The notes below the pieces were generated by a model. That model did not search any database, was not told where the DNA came from, and saw only the letters and a program-made list of their open reading frames with translations. The position numbers and the translations under genes were made by a program. A stretch of 64,000 nucleotides of DNA, taken from positions 62,001-126,000 of the forward strand of contig NZ_VZII01000009.1 of NCBI RefSeq assembly GCF_009391885.1, given 5' to 3'. Shown piece after piece: positions 1 through 8,307 of the stretch. Within the stretch, counting starts at the first letter, position 1, and every line of letters begins with the position of its first letter. The DNA comes from Pseudomonas sp. MN1F (lineage in GTDB: Bacteria > Pseudomonadota > Gammaproteobacteria > Pseudomonadales > Pseudomonadaceae).

Positions 1-2
1 CC

Positions 3-1058
3 AACCCGGCCTCGGCGCAGATGGCGGGCATGGAGGTGGTGATCGTCGATTGCGACGATGCCGGCAACGTCGACCTCGAAGACCTCAAGGGCAAGGCCCA
101 TGCCGCCGGGGCCAGGCTGTCGTGCCTGATGATTACCTATCCCTCGACCCATGGTGTGTACGAAGAGGGCATCCGCGAGATCTGCGAGGTGGTCCACCAG
201 CACGGTGGCCAGGTGTACATGGATGGCGCCAACCTCAACGCCCAGGTCGGCCTGACGCGGCCGGCGGACATCGGCGCCGATGTTTCGCACATGAACCTGC
301 ACAAGACTTTCTGTATCCCCCATGGCGGTGGTGGCCCGGGCATGGGGCCTATCGGCATCCGTGCTCATCTGAAGCCGTTCGTCGCCAGCCATCCGGTAGT
401 GCCGGTTCCGGGCCTGGACCCGAACAACACTGCGGTCAGTGCAGCGCCCTGGGGCAGTGCGAGCATCCTGCCGATCAGCTGGATGTACATCGCCATGATG
501 GGCCCGCAACTGGCCGATGCCAGTGAAGTGGCGATCCTCTCGGCCAATTACCTGGCCAGCCAGCTCGGCGGCGCGTTCCCGGTGCTGTATCGCGGGCGCA
601 ACCAGCGCGTGGCGCATGAGTGCATCCTCGACCTGCGGCCGCTCAAGGCGCAGACCGGCATCACTGAGGAGGACGTTGCCAAGCGCCTGATGGACTATGG
701 CTTCCATGCGCCGACCATGTCGTTCCCGGTGCCGGGGACCTTGATGGTGGAGCCCACTGAAAGCGAGTCCAAGGCCGAGCTGGACCGCTTCGTCGAAGCG
801 ATGCTGGCGATTCGGGCAGAGATTGCCGAGGTGCAGGAGGGTAACTGGCCGGCAGAGGACAACCCGCTCAAGCATGCGCCGCATACCCTGGCCGATGTGC
901 TGGCGCCGTGGACCCGGGCTTACAGCCTGGAGCAGGCGATTGCGCCCAGTGCCCACGTGCGCATGCACAAGTACTGGCCAGCGGTGAACCGGGTCGACAA
1001 CGTGTATGGGGACAGGAATCTGTTCTGTGCTTGCGTGCCGGTGGAGGCTTACCGCTGA
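3..1058 (+). CDS. gcvP: glycine dehydrogenase (decarboxylating), P protein, C-terminal part
   Basis: P protein of the glycine cleavage system, which decarboxylates glycine using pyridoxal phosphate (PLP) and passes the aminomethyl group to lipoyl-GcvH. The window opens inside the gene. The frame reads [10 protein letters not shown] from base 3 and runs 352 codons to a TGA, about a third of the usual ~950-residue protein. The motif [18 protein letters not shown] carries the lysine that binds PLP in this family, followed by the glycine-rich loop. The C-terminal end ([15 protein letters not shown]) is typical and intact. Other gcv genes, if linked, lie upstream outside the window. A perfect GC hairpin follows the stop. 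Confidence 0.97.
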   Translation, partial: NPASAQMAGMEVVIVDCDDAGNVDLEDLKGKAHAAGARLSCLMITYPSTHGVYEEGIREICEVVHQHGGQVYMDGANLNAQVGLTRPADIGADVSHMNLHKTFCIPHGGGGPGMGPIGIRAHLKPFVASHPVVPVPGLDPNNTAVSAAPWGSASILPISWMYIAMMGPQLADASEVAILSANYLASQLGGAFPVLYRGRNQRVAHECILDLRPLKAQTGITEEDVAKRLMDYGFHAPTMSFPVPGTLMVEPTESESKAELDRFVEAMLAIRAEIAEVQEGNWPAEDNPLKHAPHTLADVLAPWTRAYSLEQAIAPSAHVRMHKYWPAVNRVDNVYGDRNLFCACVPVEAYR

Positions 1059-1063
1059 AATCT

Positions 1064-1082
1064 GGGGGCGCAGAGCGCCCCC
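1064..1082. terminator. GC hairpin between convergent genes
   Basis: Perfect 7-bp stem (GGGGGCG / CGCCCCC) with a CAGAG loop, between the gcvP stop and the convergent DUF2388 gene. There is no good T-run on either side, so it may act as a weak bidirectional terminator or a 3'-end stabiliser. Confidence 0.5.
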
Positions 1083-1088
1083 AAAGTC

Positions 1089-1403
1089 TTATTCGGCGAC
1101 CGCGTTCTTGGCCAGGATGGCGTTGGCCAGCTCCATGTCCGAGGCTTGCATCCCTGGGTTTTCGGCTCGCACTTGCTGCAGCGCCTGCTCCAGGAACGGC
1201 CCGCGAATCGCGCCCTCACTGGCGACGAAGCTGCCGGCGTCATCCTGCGCCGCGAGCACCAGCTTGTGGTCGTGCGAAGTGATGTAGCTCGACGCGGTGG
1301 TCGCGCCGGAAGTCATTACGTTACGCCAGAAGGTATCGGCCATGGCAGAGCCAACAGGCAGCGAAAGCAGGGCAGCAGCTGCGATGGCGGTTTTGAGACG
1401 CAT
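1089..1403 (-). CDS. DUF2388-type small exported protein
   Basis: A 104-residue protein with a clear signal peptide (MRLKTAIAAAALLSLPVGSAMA, cleavage after AMA) and a short mature domain beginning DTFWRNVMTSGATTASSY. This resembles the pseudomonad-specific DUF2388 family, whose function is unknown. I chose the ATG at 1403 because an AGGTG lies about 8 bases before it and the signal peptide starts there; an upstream ATG would add about 26 residues in front of the signal. It is convergent with gcvP and has no obvious operon partner. The family assignment is from recognition of the pattern, not from a search. Confidence 0.8.
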   Translation of the reverse strand: MRLKTAIAAAALLSLPVGSAMADTFWRNVMTSGATTASSYITSHDHKLVLAAQDDAGSFVASEGAIRGPFLEQALQQVRAENPGMQASDMELANAILAKNAVAE

Positions 1404-1492
1404 GATGAAACACCTCGAAGGGTGAGGGTTGAGGATGGTCGGTTTGATCCAGCAAAATGGGTGCAAGTTCCTTGAATACAAGGGTTTTTTGC

Positions 1493-3205
1493 TCAGGAGC
1501 AGACCCGCAACACCTCCTCGGAACGGGTCAGCCCGCGGGCCACTTTCGCCTCCCCGCAGCTGCGCAGATCCTGTAACCCTTCAGCTAGAGCCTGCCGTTG
1601 CAGTTCTGCCAGATCGGTGCTGGCGCTTATCCGTGCACGCAGGCGTTCGCTCGGGATCAACAGTTCGAACAGCCCCATACGGCCACGGTAGCCGGTGCCC
1701 CGACAGACCTGGCAAGGATCGCTCGATGGGACGCCCTGGCATGCCTGGCACAGCAAGCGTACCAGGCGCTGGGCCATGACCCCGCCCAGGGTCGCCCTGA
1801 TCAGGTAATCGGCCACGCCCAGCTCCAGCAGGCGGGTAATGGCGCTGCACGTGTCATTGGTGTGCAGGGTCGAAAGCACCAGGTGCCCGGTGAGAGCCGC
1901 CTGAACCGCCACCAGTGCTGTCTCGCGGTCGCGTATTTCGCCGATCATGATGATGTCCGGGTCCTGGCGCAGCAGGGCGCGCACGCCATCGGCAAAGCCC
2001 AGGCCCAGGGCAGGCTGCACCTGCAACTGGTTGAACGCCGGCTCCAGCCGCTCGATCGGGTCTTCGATGGTGCACAGGTTGACCTGCGGCGTGGCCAGCT
2101 GCTTGAGGCTGGCGTAAAGCGTGCTGGTCTTGCCAGAACCGGTAGGCCCGGTGACCAGCAGGATGCCCTGACGGCGCTGCAGCAGCATTTGCCACTGGGC
2201 CAACTGCTCGCCCTCCAGGCCTAACTGGTCGAAGTCCTCCTGCAACTGGCGCGGGTCGAACAAGCGCAGCACCAGTTTTTCACCAAACGGCGTCGGCAAC
2301 GTCGAGAGGCGCAGTTCCACTTCACTGCCGCCTGGCAGGCTGCTCTTTACCCGACCATCCTGCGGGCGACGTTTTTCCGCTACATCCATGCGGCCCAGGT
2401 GTTTCAGGCGGCTGACCACGGCCAGGGTGACGTTGGCCGGAAAGCTGTAGACCGTGTGCAACAGCCCGTCGATGCGGTAGCGCAGGCGGCCTTGTTCGCG
2501 GCGTGGCTCCAGATGGATATCGCTGGCGCGTTGCTCGATGGCGTACTGCAGCAGCCAGTCGACGATATGCACGATGTGCGCGTCGTCTGCCGTGGCCTCT
2601 GCCTGGCGCTTGCCGAGTTCAAGCAAGTGTTCGAGCTCACCCAGGCTGGCCGCTTGCTGGTGCTGCGCACCTTGTACCGAGTGGGCGAGGCGAAACAGCG
2701 ACTGGCCCAGTTGGCGGATTTGCAGCGGGCTGGCCAGCACACGGCGGATTGGCTTGCCCAGGCTGCGCGTCAGGTCGGCCTGCCACAGCTGTTGATAAGG
2801 CTCGGCGCTGGCCACGGTGATGGCGTTGGCGTCGTTGGCCACGATCAGGATGCCATGGCGTTGCGCGAAGGCGGGGGAGATCAGGCCATTGACCTGGGCC
2901 AGGTCGAGTTGCATGGGGTCGATGCGCAGGTAGGGCTGGCCAACCTTTTGCGCCAGCCATTGGCACAGGGTGTCCAGATTCAGTAACTGGCCAGGCTGGC
3001 TGCGGTCTTCCAGGCCCAGGGCCGCGATGGTCTCAAGCGGGTGGTGAGCACTGTAACGGGACGCTTGTTCGCGAATCTGGCATGAATCGTTGGCGGTCAG
3101 GTGCTGGTCGGCTTGCAAGGCGTCCAGCAGGCTTTTGAGGTCGAGGGGTTGCTCGTTGGGGGTGAACATCGGCGGCGTCCGTGACTTGGGGGAGTCCTGT
3201 GTCAA
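1493..3205 (-). CDS. GspE/PilB-family secretion ATPase (orphan)
   Basis: A 570-residue AAA+ ATPase of the type II secretion / type IV pilus assembly family. It has an N-terminal GspE_N-like region (about 60-160), then the ATPase core with Walker A GPTGSGKTST near residue 355, Asp and Walker B boxes (CTIEDPIE; PDIIMIGEIRDRETA), the His box (LSTLHTND), and a zinc-binding tetracysteine element (CQAC...CQVC) near 483-503 as in GspE. No other secretin, pseudopilin or platform gene is nearby, so the partner system must be elsewhere if it is functional. An alternative start, M13 (MFTPNEQ), is possible. The function is by family; the substrate is unknown. Confidence 0.85.
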   Translation of the reverse strand: MTQDSPKSRTPPMFTPNEQPLDLKSLLDALQADQHLTANDSCQIREQASRYSAHHPLETIAALGLEDRSQPGQLLNLDTLCQWLAQKVGQPYLRIDPMQLDLAQVNGLISPAFAQRHGILIVANDANAITVASAEPYQQLWQADLTRSLGKPIRRVLASPLQIRQLGQSLFRLAHSVQGAQHQQAASLGELEHLLELGKRQAEATADDAHIVHIVDWLLQYAIEQRASDIHLEPRREQGRLRYRIDGLLHTVYSFPANVTLAVVSRLKHLGRMDVAEKRRPQDGRVKSSLPGGSEVELRLSTLPTPFGEKLVLRLFDPRQLQEDFDQLGLEGEQLAQWQMLLQRRQGILLVTGPTGSGKTSTLYASLKQLATPQVNLCTIEDPIERLEPAFNQLQVQPALGLGFADGVRALLRQDPDIIMIGEIRDRETALVAVQAALTGHLVLSTLHTNDTCSAITRLLELGVADYLIRATLGGVMAQRLVRLLCQACQGVPSSDPCQVCRGTGYRGRMGLFELLIPSERLRARISASTDLAELQRQALAEGLQDLRSCGEAKVARGLTRSEEVLRVCS

Positions 3206-3268
3206 GGCTAGCCGGGCCTGGCGCAGCGAGCCTCGGGAAAGGGTTTCGGGTTTTTTCGCCGTTGGGTT

Positions 3269-3586
3269 TCAGACCGCAGCCAGCTCCAGACGGGCCAGGT
3301 TTTCCAGGCTCACGTCCCCGACACACACCAGGTTGCGCAGTTTTTGCGCAATCACTTGCGCCCGGTGCCAGCTCAGCCCACCGATGCCGACCTCGATGTC
3401 GAGCCAGTCGTCCTGCTGGCTGACCAGCACGCTGTGCGGCGTGAGGAACTGCAGGGCAAACAGGTTGAGCACCCGGCACAGGGTATCCGGCTCGGCTTCG
3501 GCCTGCAGGCGATAGCGCACGGTGCTGTGGCTGGCGTTGGCGGCCCAGGCATCGCTGCGGGGCTGGGGGCGTTCGAGTGCGTTCAT
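3269..3586 (-). CDS. IlvM-like ACT-domain small protein
   Basis: A 105-residue cytoplasmic protein starting MNALERPQPRSDAW at 3586 with GGAGA upstream. Residues ~20-100 fit the pattern of small ACT subunits such as acetolactate synthase small subunit IlvM: strand, helix TLCRVLNLFALQF, strand with WLDIEVGIGG, second helix AQVIAQKLRNLVCVGDV. No large acetolactate synthase subunit is nearby. It is divergent from an Lrp-type regulator with about 127 bp between start codons, so the two are probably co-regulated. The role as an amino-acid-binding regulatory protein is inferred; the resemblance is structural rather than by strong motifs. Confidence 0.6.
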   Translation of the reverse strand: MNALERPQPRSDAWAANASHSTVRYRLQAEAEPDTLCRVLNLFALQFLTPHSVLVSQQDDWLDIEVGIGGLSWHRAQVIAQKLRNLVCVGDVSLENLARLELAAV

Positions 3587-3713
3587 GCTGGGTCTCCGCG
3601 AATGTGGGAGAAATTCTTGCACGTCGACGCCGGTATTTTTTCGCTATGATTCCATCGATTTGCAGGTATTGCAGATCAAACAATTCGGGCAAATGTATTT
3701 TGGAGAATTATTC

Positions 3714-4184
3714 ATGCAAGGCGAACTGGATGCCTACGACCGGCGCATTCTTGAGCTGCTGCAAGAGGACGCGTCGCTGTCCAGCGCGCAGATCGCCGAG
3801 CGTGTGGGGCTTTCGCAATCGCCCTGCTGGCGCAGGATTCAGCGCTTGAAAGAGGAGGGGGTGATCCGTGGGCAGGTGACCCTGCTGGATCGCAAGAAGG
3901 TTGGCTTGAATACGCAGATCTTCGCCGAGGTGAAACTCAATGCCCACGGCCGCTCCAACTTCACCGAATTCACCGAGGCGATTCGCGGGTTCCCGGAAGT
4001 GCTGGAGTGCTATGTGTTGATGGGAGCGGTGGATTTTTTGCTACGCATCGTCACCTCGGATATCGAGGCTTATGAGCGCTTCTTCTTCGAAAAGCTGTCG
4101 AACGTGCCAGGGATCCAGGAGGTGAACTCAATCGTCGCGTTATCGGAGATCAAGTCCACCACCAGCCTGCCGCTATCGAGGTGA
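3714..4184 (+). CDS. Lrp/AsnC-family transcriptional regulator
   Basis: A 156-residue regulator. The N-terminal winged helix-turn-helix (DAYDRRILELLQEDA ... LSQSPCWRRIQRLKEEGVI) is followed by the RAM/ACT ligand-binding domain (from ~65), including the family signature around GFPEVLECYVLMGAVDFLLR. The start ATG at 3714 has GGAG 9 bases upstream; the frame is open further upstream, but without a better start. It is divergent from the ACT-like gene, and its C-terminus converges with the CYTH gene with 13 bp between stops. The effector is probably an amino acid, as for Lrp relatives, but its identity is not visible from sequence. Confidence 0.93.
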   Translation: MQGELDAYDRRILELLQEDASLSSAQIAERVGLSQSPCWRRIQRLKEEGVIRGQVTLLDRKKVGLNTQIFAEVKLNAHGRSNFTEFTEAIRGFPEVLECYVLMGAVDFLLRIVTSDIEAYERFFFEKLSNVPGIQEVNSIVALSEIKSTTSLPLSR

Positions 4185-4197
4185 AGCCTTCGCGTTA

Positions 4198-5565
4198 TCA
4201 GGCCTTGAGCAGGTGCTTCCAGCCCCGGCTCTGATCAACCGCCCGAGCCTGCTCGATCCGCGCTTCCAGCACTTCATCGCTGATCGGCAGCTCTGCCAGC
4301 TCATGCAGCTTCTTCAGGTCGCCATACAAGCGGTCCATCTGCGGCGCTTCGAGCACCTGGCGGGCATGGTGCAGCCAGGCCAGCAGCTGTTCGATGCGCG
4401 GTAGCTGTTCGGCCAGGTCTTCCGGGCGCTGGGTGTACAGCGGCAGCTTCAGCGAGCGGCCTTCTTCGCCCAGCAGGTGCGCCAGCCAGCTGGCCAGCTG
4501 CGCCTTGCCCTGGCGCTCGCCACGGCCCTTGCGCTCCACGGTCCAGGCACGGGCCAGCAGCCAGCGCGAGGTTTCCAGGGAGAACTGGCCCCAGCGTACA
4601 TCCTCGAGTTCTTCGATGAACTGTTCGGGCGCGGCACGGCGGATGTCTTCGTCGTCATTGCCGGCCTGCACCAGCGGGCGCCAGTCTTCCAGCAGCGCAT
4701 CGAGGCTGGCGCGCAGCTCGCGGGTGGTCGCGCGCGGCGCGGCCTGGCCCAGGCTGGCAACCAGTGCGCGCAGTTCGGCCAGGCACTGCACCCAGTCCTG
4801 CAGCAGGCGCCAGTGGCCATTGTGGCGGTACTGCTCGGCCAGGCGCTGGCTGCTGCCCAGCAATTGCCAGGCGAGTGCGGCGAAGGCATCGTCCACGGCC
4901 ATCTCGGCGCTCAGCTCGGTAGCCGGGAGGCCCAGCTCGTAGCTGTCCGGCTCCAGCAGGCGGTAGCCGCGCTCGGCCTTGCTGATGTCGCACGGCATCA
5001 GCGGCAGGCTGGCGGCCAGTTCGGCGGCCAGCTCCAGCAGCGCTTCAGGGGCACCTTCGCGCAGCTCCAGCTCCACCTCGCAGATTTCTTCCTTGCGCTT
5101 GCCGGCAATCACGAAACCCTGGTCCAGCGCCGCCTCGATCACCACCTTGCTCTTGCCGCGGCCCCAGCTGATTTCAGCGTATTCGCGGGTGAAGTCGGTG
5201 GTGAACAGCGGCTTGATGGTTTTCTTGTCCAGCTCGGCCAGTTGTTCGGGCCAGCAGGTGGCGTCGAGCTTTTTCAGGTCGAGCTTGGCCTTGTCCAGAT
5301 TCCATTCGTATTCGTTGCGCTCGGACAGCCCGGCGACGCTCTGGCCACGGCACTTCAGGGTCTGGATGATCGCCTCGCCGTCGCGGCGCAGGCGCAGGGC
5401 GACACGGGCGGCGGAAAGGGCGCGCTCGGGGGTGTCGAAGTACTGGTTGAGCAGCTCGCGGGTCTGCCAGCCGGACTTGTTGCGCTTTTTCAGCAGGGGG
5501 TGCTCGCGCAGGGCGGCCAGGGTCTCGCGGCTGGCGCGGAGCTTGAGTTCGGTTTCTTTGTGCAT
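4198..5565 (-). CDS. CYTH and CHAD domain protein (inorganic triphosphatase family)
   Basis: A 455-residue protein with an N-terminal CYTH domain (residues 1-~205), marked by the ExExK signature KETELKLRA at the start and by acidic/basic strand motifs lining the triphosphate tunnel (VELELREGA, KAERGYRLL). A C-terminal CHAD helical domain (from ~215), rich in His, Arg and Lys, follows. The architecture matches E. coli YgiF, an inorganic triphosphatase; CHAD domains are associated with polyphosphate. The start is either ATG 5565 or the GTG just before it (5568); neither has a strong ribosome binding site. It is divergent from argE. Catalytic activity is assigned by family only. Confidence 0.85.
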   Translation of the reverse strand: MHKETELKLRASRETLAALREHPLLKKRNKSGWQTRELLNQYFDTPERALSAARVALRLRRDGEAIIQTLKCRGQSVAGLSERNEYEWNLDKAKLDLKKLDATCWPEQLAELDKKTIKPLFTTDFTREYAEISWGRGKSKVVIEAALDQGFVIAGKRKEEICEVELELREGAPEALLELAAELAASLPLMPCDISKAERGYRLLEPDSYELGLPATELSAEMAVDDAFAALAWQLLGSSQRLAEQYRHNGHWRLLQDWVQCLAELRALVASLGQAAPRATTRELRASLDALLEDWRPLVQAGNDDEDIRRAAPEQFIEELEDVRWGQFSLETSRWLLARAWTVERKGRGERQGKAQLASWLAHLLGEEGRSLKLPLYTQRPEDLAEQLPRIEQLLAWLHHARQVLEAPQMDRLYGDLKKLHELAELPISDEVLEARIEQARAVDQSRGWKHLLKA

Positions 5566-5680
5566 CACAGGCTCGAAGGAGGGGCGTCGTTGCAGGGCAG
5601 TCTACAGGAGTCGGCCGGCAACGGTTTATTCCAGACGGCGGATAGTCCTATGATGGGCAACGCTTCCGAGGAGTATGTGC

Positions 5681-6823
5681 ATGCCGTTGCCGACGCTGAA
5701 AGACCAGTTTGCCGCCTTGATCGCCGCGCCCTCGGTCAGTTGCACCCAACCGGCGCTGGACCAGTCCAACCGCCAGGTCATCGACCTGCTGGCCGGCTGG
5801 CTGGGCGATCTGGGTTTCAGTTGTGACATCCGGCAGGTCAGCCCCGGCAAGTTCAACCTGCTGGCCAGCCGCGGTAGTGGCCTTGGCGGCCTGGTGCTGG
5901 CCGGCCATAGCGACACGGTGCCCTACGACGAGCAGCTGTGGTCCAGCGACCCGCTCAAGCTCACCGAAGCCGATGGCCGTTGGGTCGGCCTGGGCAGCTG
6001 CGACATGAAAGGCTTTTTCGCCTTGATCATCGAGGCGGTGATCCCGCTGCTGGAGCACGATTTCAAGCAGCCGTTGCTGATCCTCGCCACCTGCGATGAA
6101 GAGAGCTCCATGTCCGGCGCTCGCGCCCTGGCCGCTGCCGGCCAGCCGCTCGGCCGCGCGGCGGTGATCGGCGAGCCTACGGGCCTGCGGCCGATCCGCA
6201 TGCACAAGGGCATCCTCATGGACCGCATCGACATCCTCGGGCGCAGTGGCCATTCGTCCGACCCGAGCCTGGGCCACAGTGCGATGGAGGCCATGCACGA
6301 GGTGATGGGCGAGTTGATGGGCCTGCGCCGGCAGTGGCAGGCAACCTTCAGCAACCCGCAGTTCACCGTACCCACGCCGACCATGAACTTCGGCTGCATC
6401 CATGGCGGTGACAACCCCAACCGCATCTGTGGCCAGTGCGCCCTGGAGTTCGACCTGCGCCCGCTGCCAGGCATGGATGTGGAACAGCTGCGCGCCGCCA
6501 TTCGTGGCAAGCTGCAGCCGGTGGCAGAGCGTCATGAGGTACGCATCGACTACGCACCGCTGTTCCCTGAAGTACCACCTTTCGAGCAGGCTGCCGATGC
6601 CGAGCTGGTGCAAGTGGCCGAGCGCCTCACCGGTCATCGGGCTGAAGCGGTGGCGTTCGGTACCGAAGCGCCTTATCTTCAGCAGCTGGGTTGCCAGACC
6701 ATCGTGCTGGGCCCTGGCGACATCGCCTGCGCCCACCAGCCCGGTGAATACCTTGAAATGTCACGAATCGAGCCTACCGTGCGTCTATTGCGTGACCTGA
6801 TCCGGCACTATTGCCTGAATTAA
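5681..6823 (+). CDS. argE: acetylornithine deacetylase
   Basis: A 380-residue M20-family metallopeptidase that hydrolyses N-acetylornithine to ornithine in arginine synthesis. Metal ligands of the family are visible: GHSDTVP near residue 77, the Asp of SCDMKGFF, the TCDEESS glutamates, an EPT motif and a C-terminal His in ACAHQPGEYL. The dimerisation insert covers about 180-290. I chose ATG 5681 because GAGGAG ends 7 bases before it; the in-frame ATG at 5675 abuts that motif. argA follows after a 125-bp gap, and the two are probably cotranscribed because no terminator is seen between them. Confidence 0.92.
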   Translation: MPLPTLKDQFAALIAAPSVSCTQPALDQSNRQVIDLLAGWLGDLGFSCDIRQVSPGKFNLLASRGSGLGGLVLAGHSDTVPYDEQLWSSDPLKLTEADGRWVGLGSCDMKGFFALIIEAVIPLLEHDFKQPLLILATCDEESSMSGARALAAAGQPLGRAAVIGEPTGLRPIRMHKGILMDRIDILGRSGHSSDPSLGHSAMEAMHEVMGELMGLRRQWQATFSNPQFTVPTPTMNFGCIHGGDNPNRICGQCALEFDLRPLPGMDVEQLRAAIRGKLQPVAERHEVRIDYAPLFPEVPPFEQAADAELVQVAERLTGHRAEAVAFGTEAPYLQQLGCQTIVLGPGDIACAHQPGEYLEMSRIEPTVRLLRDLIRHYCLN

Positions 6824-6866
6824 ACGTCCACCCTGCTGATTCGTTCTTGCCTAGAGGAGACCGCGC

Positions 6867-6893
6867 GTGACCGCAAGCCTGTTCCGACGATGA
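6867..6893 (+). CDS. possible 8-residue leader peptide upstream of argA
   Basis: GTG-initiated ORF reading MTASLFRR, with AGGAG 7 bases upstream (6855-6859), ending in two consecutive rare arginine codons (CGA CGA) and TGA. The stop overlaps an ATG opening a second micro-ORF (MILNAV, 6890-6910). That stop in turn overlaps a GTG (6907) in frame with argA. An arginine-rich leader before the first enzyme of arginine synthesis is suggestive of attenuation or translational coupling, but such short ORFs arise by chance, and I see no clear terminator/antiterminator pair. Confidence 0.3.
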   Translation: MTASLFRR

Positions 6894-6948
6894 TCCTGAA
6901 CGCCGTGTGATTCACCGTTCTCCGTCCACTTTATCCACAGGCCCTGTC

Positions 6949-8247
6949 ATGCCCGAATACGTCAACTGGCTACGTCATGCCTCCCCGTACATCAATGCCC
7001 ATCGCGACTGCACCTTCGTGGTCATGCTCCCCGGCGACGGCGTTGAACACCCGAATTTCGGCAACATCGTCCACGACCTGGTGCTGCTGCACAGCCTGGG
7101 TGTGCGCCTGGTGCTGGTGCACGGTTCGCGCCCGCAGATCGAAAGCCGCCTGGCGGATCGCGGCCTGACCCCGCACTACCATCGGGGCATGCGCATTACC
7201 GATGCCGCCACCCTGGACTGCGTGATCGATGCCGTCGGCGCCCTGCGCCTGGCCATTGAGGCGCGCCTGTCGATGGACATCGCCGCCTCGCCGATGCAGG
7301 GTTCGCGCCTGCGCGTGGCCTCCGGCAACCTGGTCACTGCGCGGCCGATCGGCGTGCTTGAAGGGGTGGACTACCACCACACCGGCGAAGTGCGCCGGGT
7401 AGACCGCAAGGGCATCAGCCGCCTGCTCGACGAGCGCTCCATCGTGCTGCTGTCGCCACTGGGCTACTCGCCCACCGGGGAGATCTTCAACCTCGCCTGC
7501 GAGGACGTCGCCACTCGCGCTGCAATCGAGCTGGGCGCCGACAAGCTGCTGCTGTTCGGGGCCGAGCCTGGCCTGCTGGACGAAAACGGCAAGCTGGTGC
7601 GTGAACTGCGCCCGCAGCAGATCGCCCCGCACCTCGCGCGCCTGGGCAGCGATTACCAGGGCGAGCTGCTGGATGCTGCCGCCGAGGCCTGCAAAGGCGG
7701 CGTGGCGCGTAGCCATATCGTCAGTTATGCCGAAGATGGTGCGCTGCTGACCGAGCTGTTCACCCGCGAAGGTGGCGGTACGCTGGTCTCGCAGGAACAG
7801 TTCGAAGTGGTGCGCGAGGCGACCATCGACGATGTCGGTGGCTTGTTGGAGTTGATCAGCCCGCTGGAAGAGCAGGGCATTCTGGTGCGTCGTTCGCGCG
7901 AGGTGCTGGAGCGTGAGATCGAGCAGTTCAGCGTGGTCGAGCGTGAGGGCATGATCATCGCCTGTGCGGCGCTGTACCCGATTGCCGATTCGCAGGCGGG
8001 TGAACTGGCGTGCCTGGCGGTTAACCCGGAGTACCGCCATGGCGGGCGCGGGGATGAGCTGCTCGAACGCATCGAGGGGCGGGCGAAGCAGATGGGTTTG
8101 ACTACCTTGTTCGTGCTTACCACGCGCACGGCGCACTGGTTCCGGGAGCGCGGCTTTGCGCCCAGCGGCGTCGAGCGGCTGCCGGCGGCGCGGGCTTCGC
8201 TGTACAACTACCAGCGCAACTCGAAGATTTTCGAGAAGTCCCTGTAG
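6949..8247 (+). CDS. argA: amino-acid N-acetyltransferase (N-acetylglutamate synthase)
   Basis: First step of arginine synthesis: acetyl-CoA plus glutamate to N-acetylglutamate. The 432 residues comprise an amino-acid-kinase domain (~20-290; LVLVHGSRPQIESRL, IVLLSPLGYSPTGEIFNL), which binds the feedback inhibitor arginine in this family, and a C-terminal GNAT acetyltransferase domain (~295-432; AVNPEYRHGGRGDELL is the acetyl-CoA loop). I chose ATG 6949 (MPEYVNWLRHASPYI) because it matches the known N-terminus of Pseudomonas ArgA. An in-frame GTG at 6907 would add 14 residues and overlaps an upstream micro-ORF stop. A strong terminator follows. Confidence 0.95.
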   Translation: MPEYVNWLRHASPYINAHRDCTFVVMLPGDGVEHPNFGNIVHDLVLLHSLGVRLVLVHGSRPQIESRLADRGLTPHYHRGMRITDAATLDCVIDAVGALRLAIEARLSMDIAASPMQGSRLRVASGNLVTARPIGVLEGVDYHHTGEVRRVDRKGISRLLDERSIVLLSPLGYSPTGEIFNLACEDVATRAAIELGADKLLLFGAEPGLLDENGKLVRELRPQQIAPHLARLGSDYQGELLDAAAEACKGGVARSHIVSYAEDGALLTELFTREGGGTLVSQEQFEVVREATIDDVGGLLELISPLEEQGILVRRSREVLEREIEQFSVVEREGMIIACAALYPIADSQAGELACLAVNPEYRHGGRGDELLERIEGRAKQMGLTTLFVLTTRTAHWFRERGFAPSGVERLPAARASLYNYQRNSKIFEKSL

Positions 8248-8276
8248 CCAGTACGGCCAGCACAACCCCTGAAACG

Positions 8277-8305
8277 AAAACGCCGCCCTCAGGGGCGGCG
8301 TTTTT
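8277..8305. terminator. intrinsic terminator, argA / spuI convergent
   Basis: 8-bp GC stem CGCCGCCC / GGGCGGCG with a 4-base loop. It is flanked by AAAA on the left and TTTTT on the right, so it can terminate transcription from both sides: argA on plus, and spuI (stop at 8308) on minus. Confidence 0.9.
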
Positions 8306-8307
8306 GC

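Noticed and set aside
4477-5826. 449-residue plus-strand open frame
   Set aside because: Antisense to the CYTH-CHAD gene and running into argE; no motifs, no RBS.
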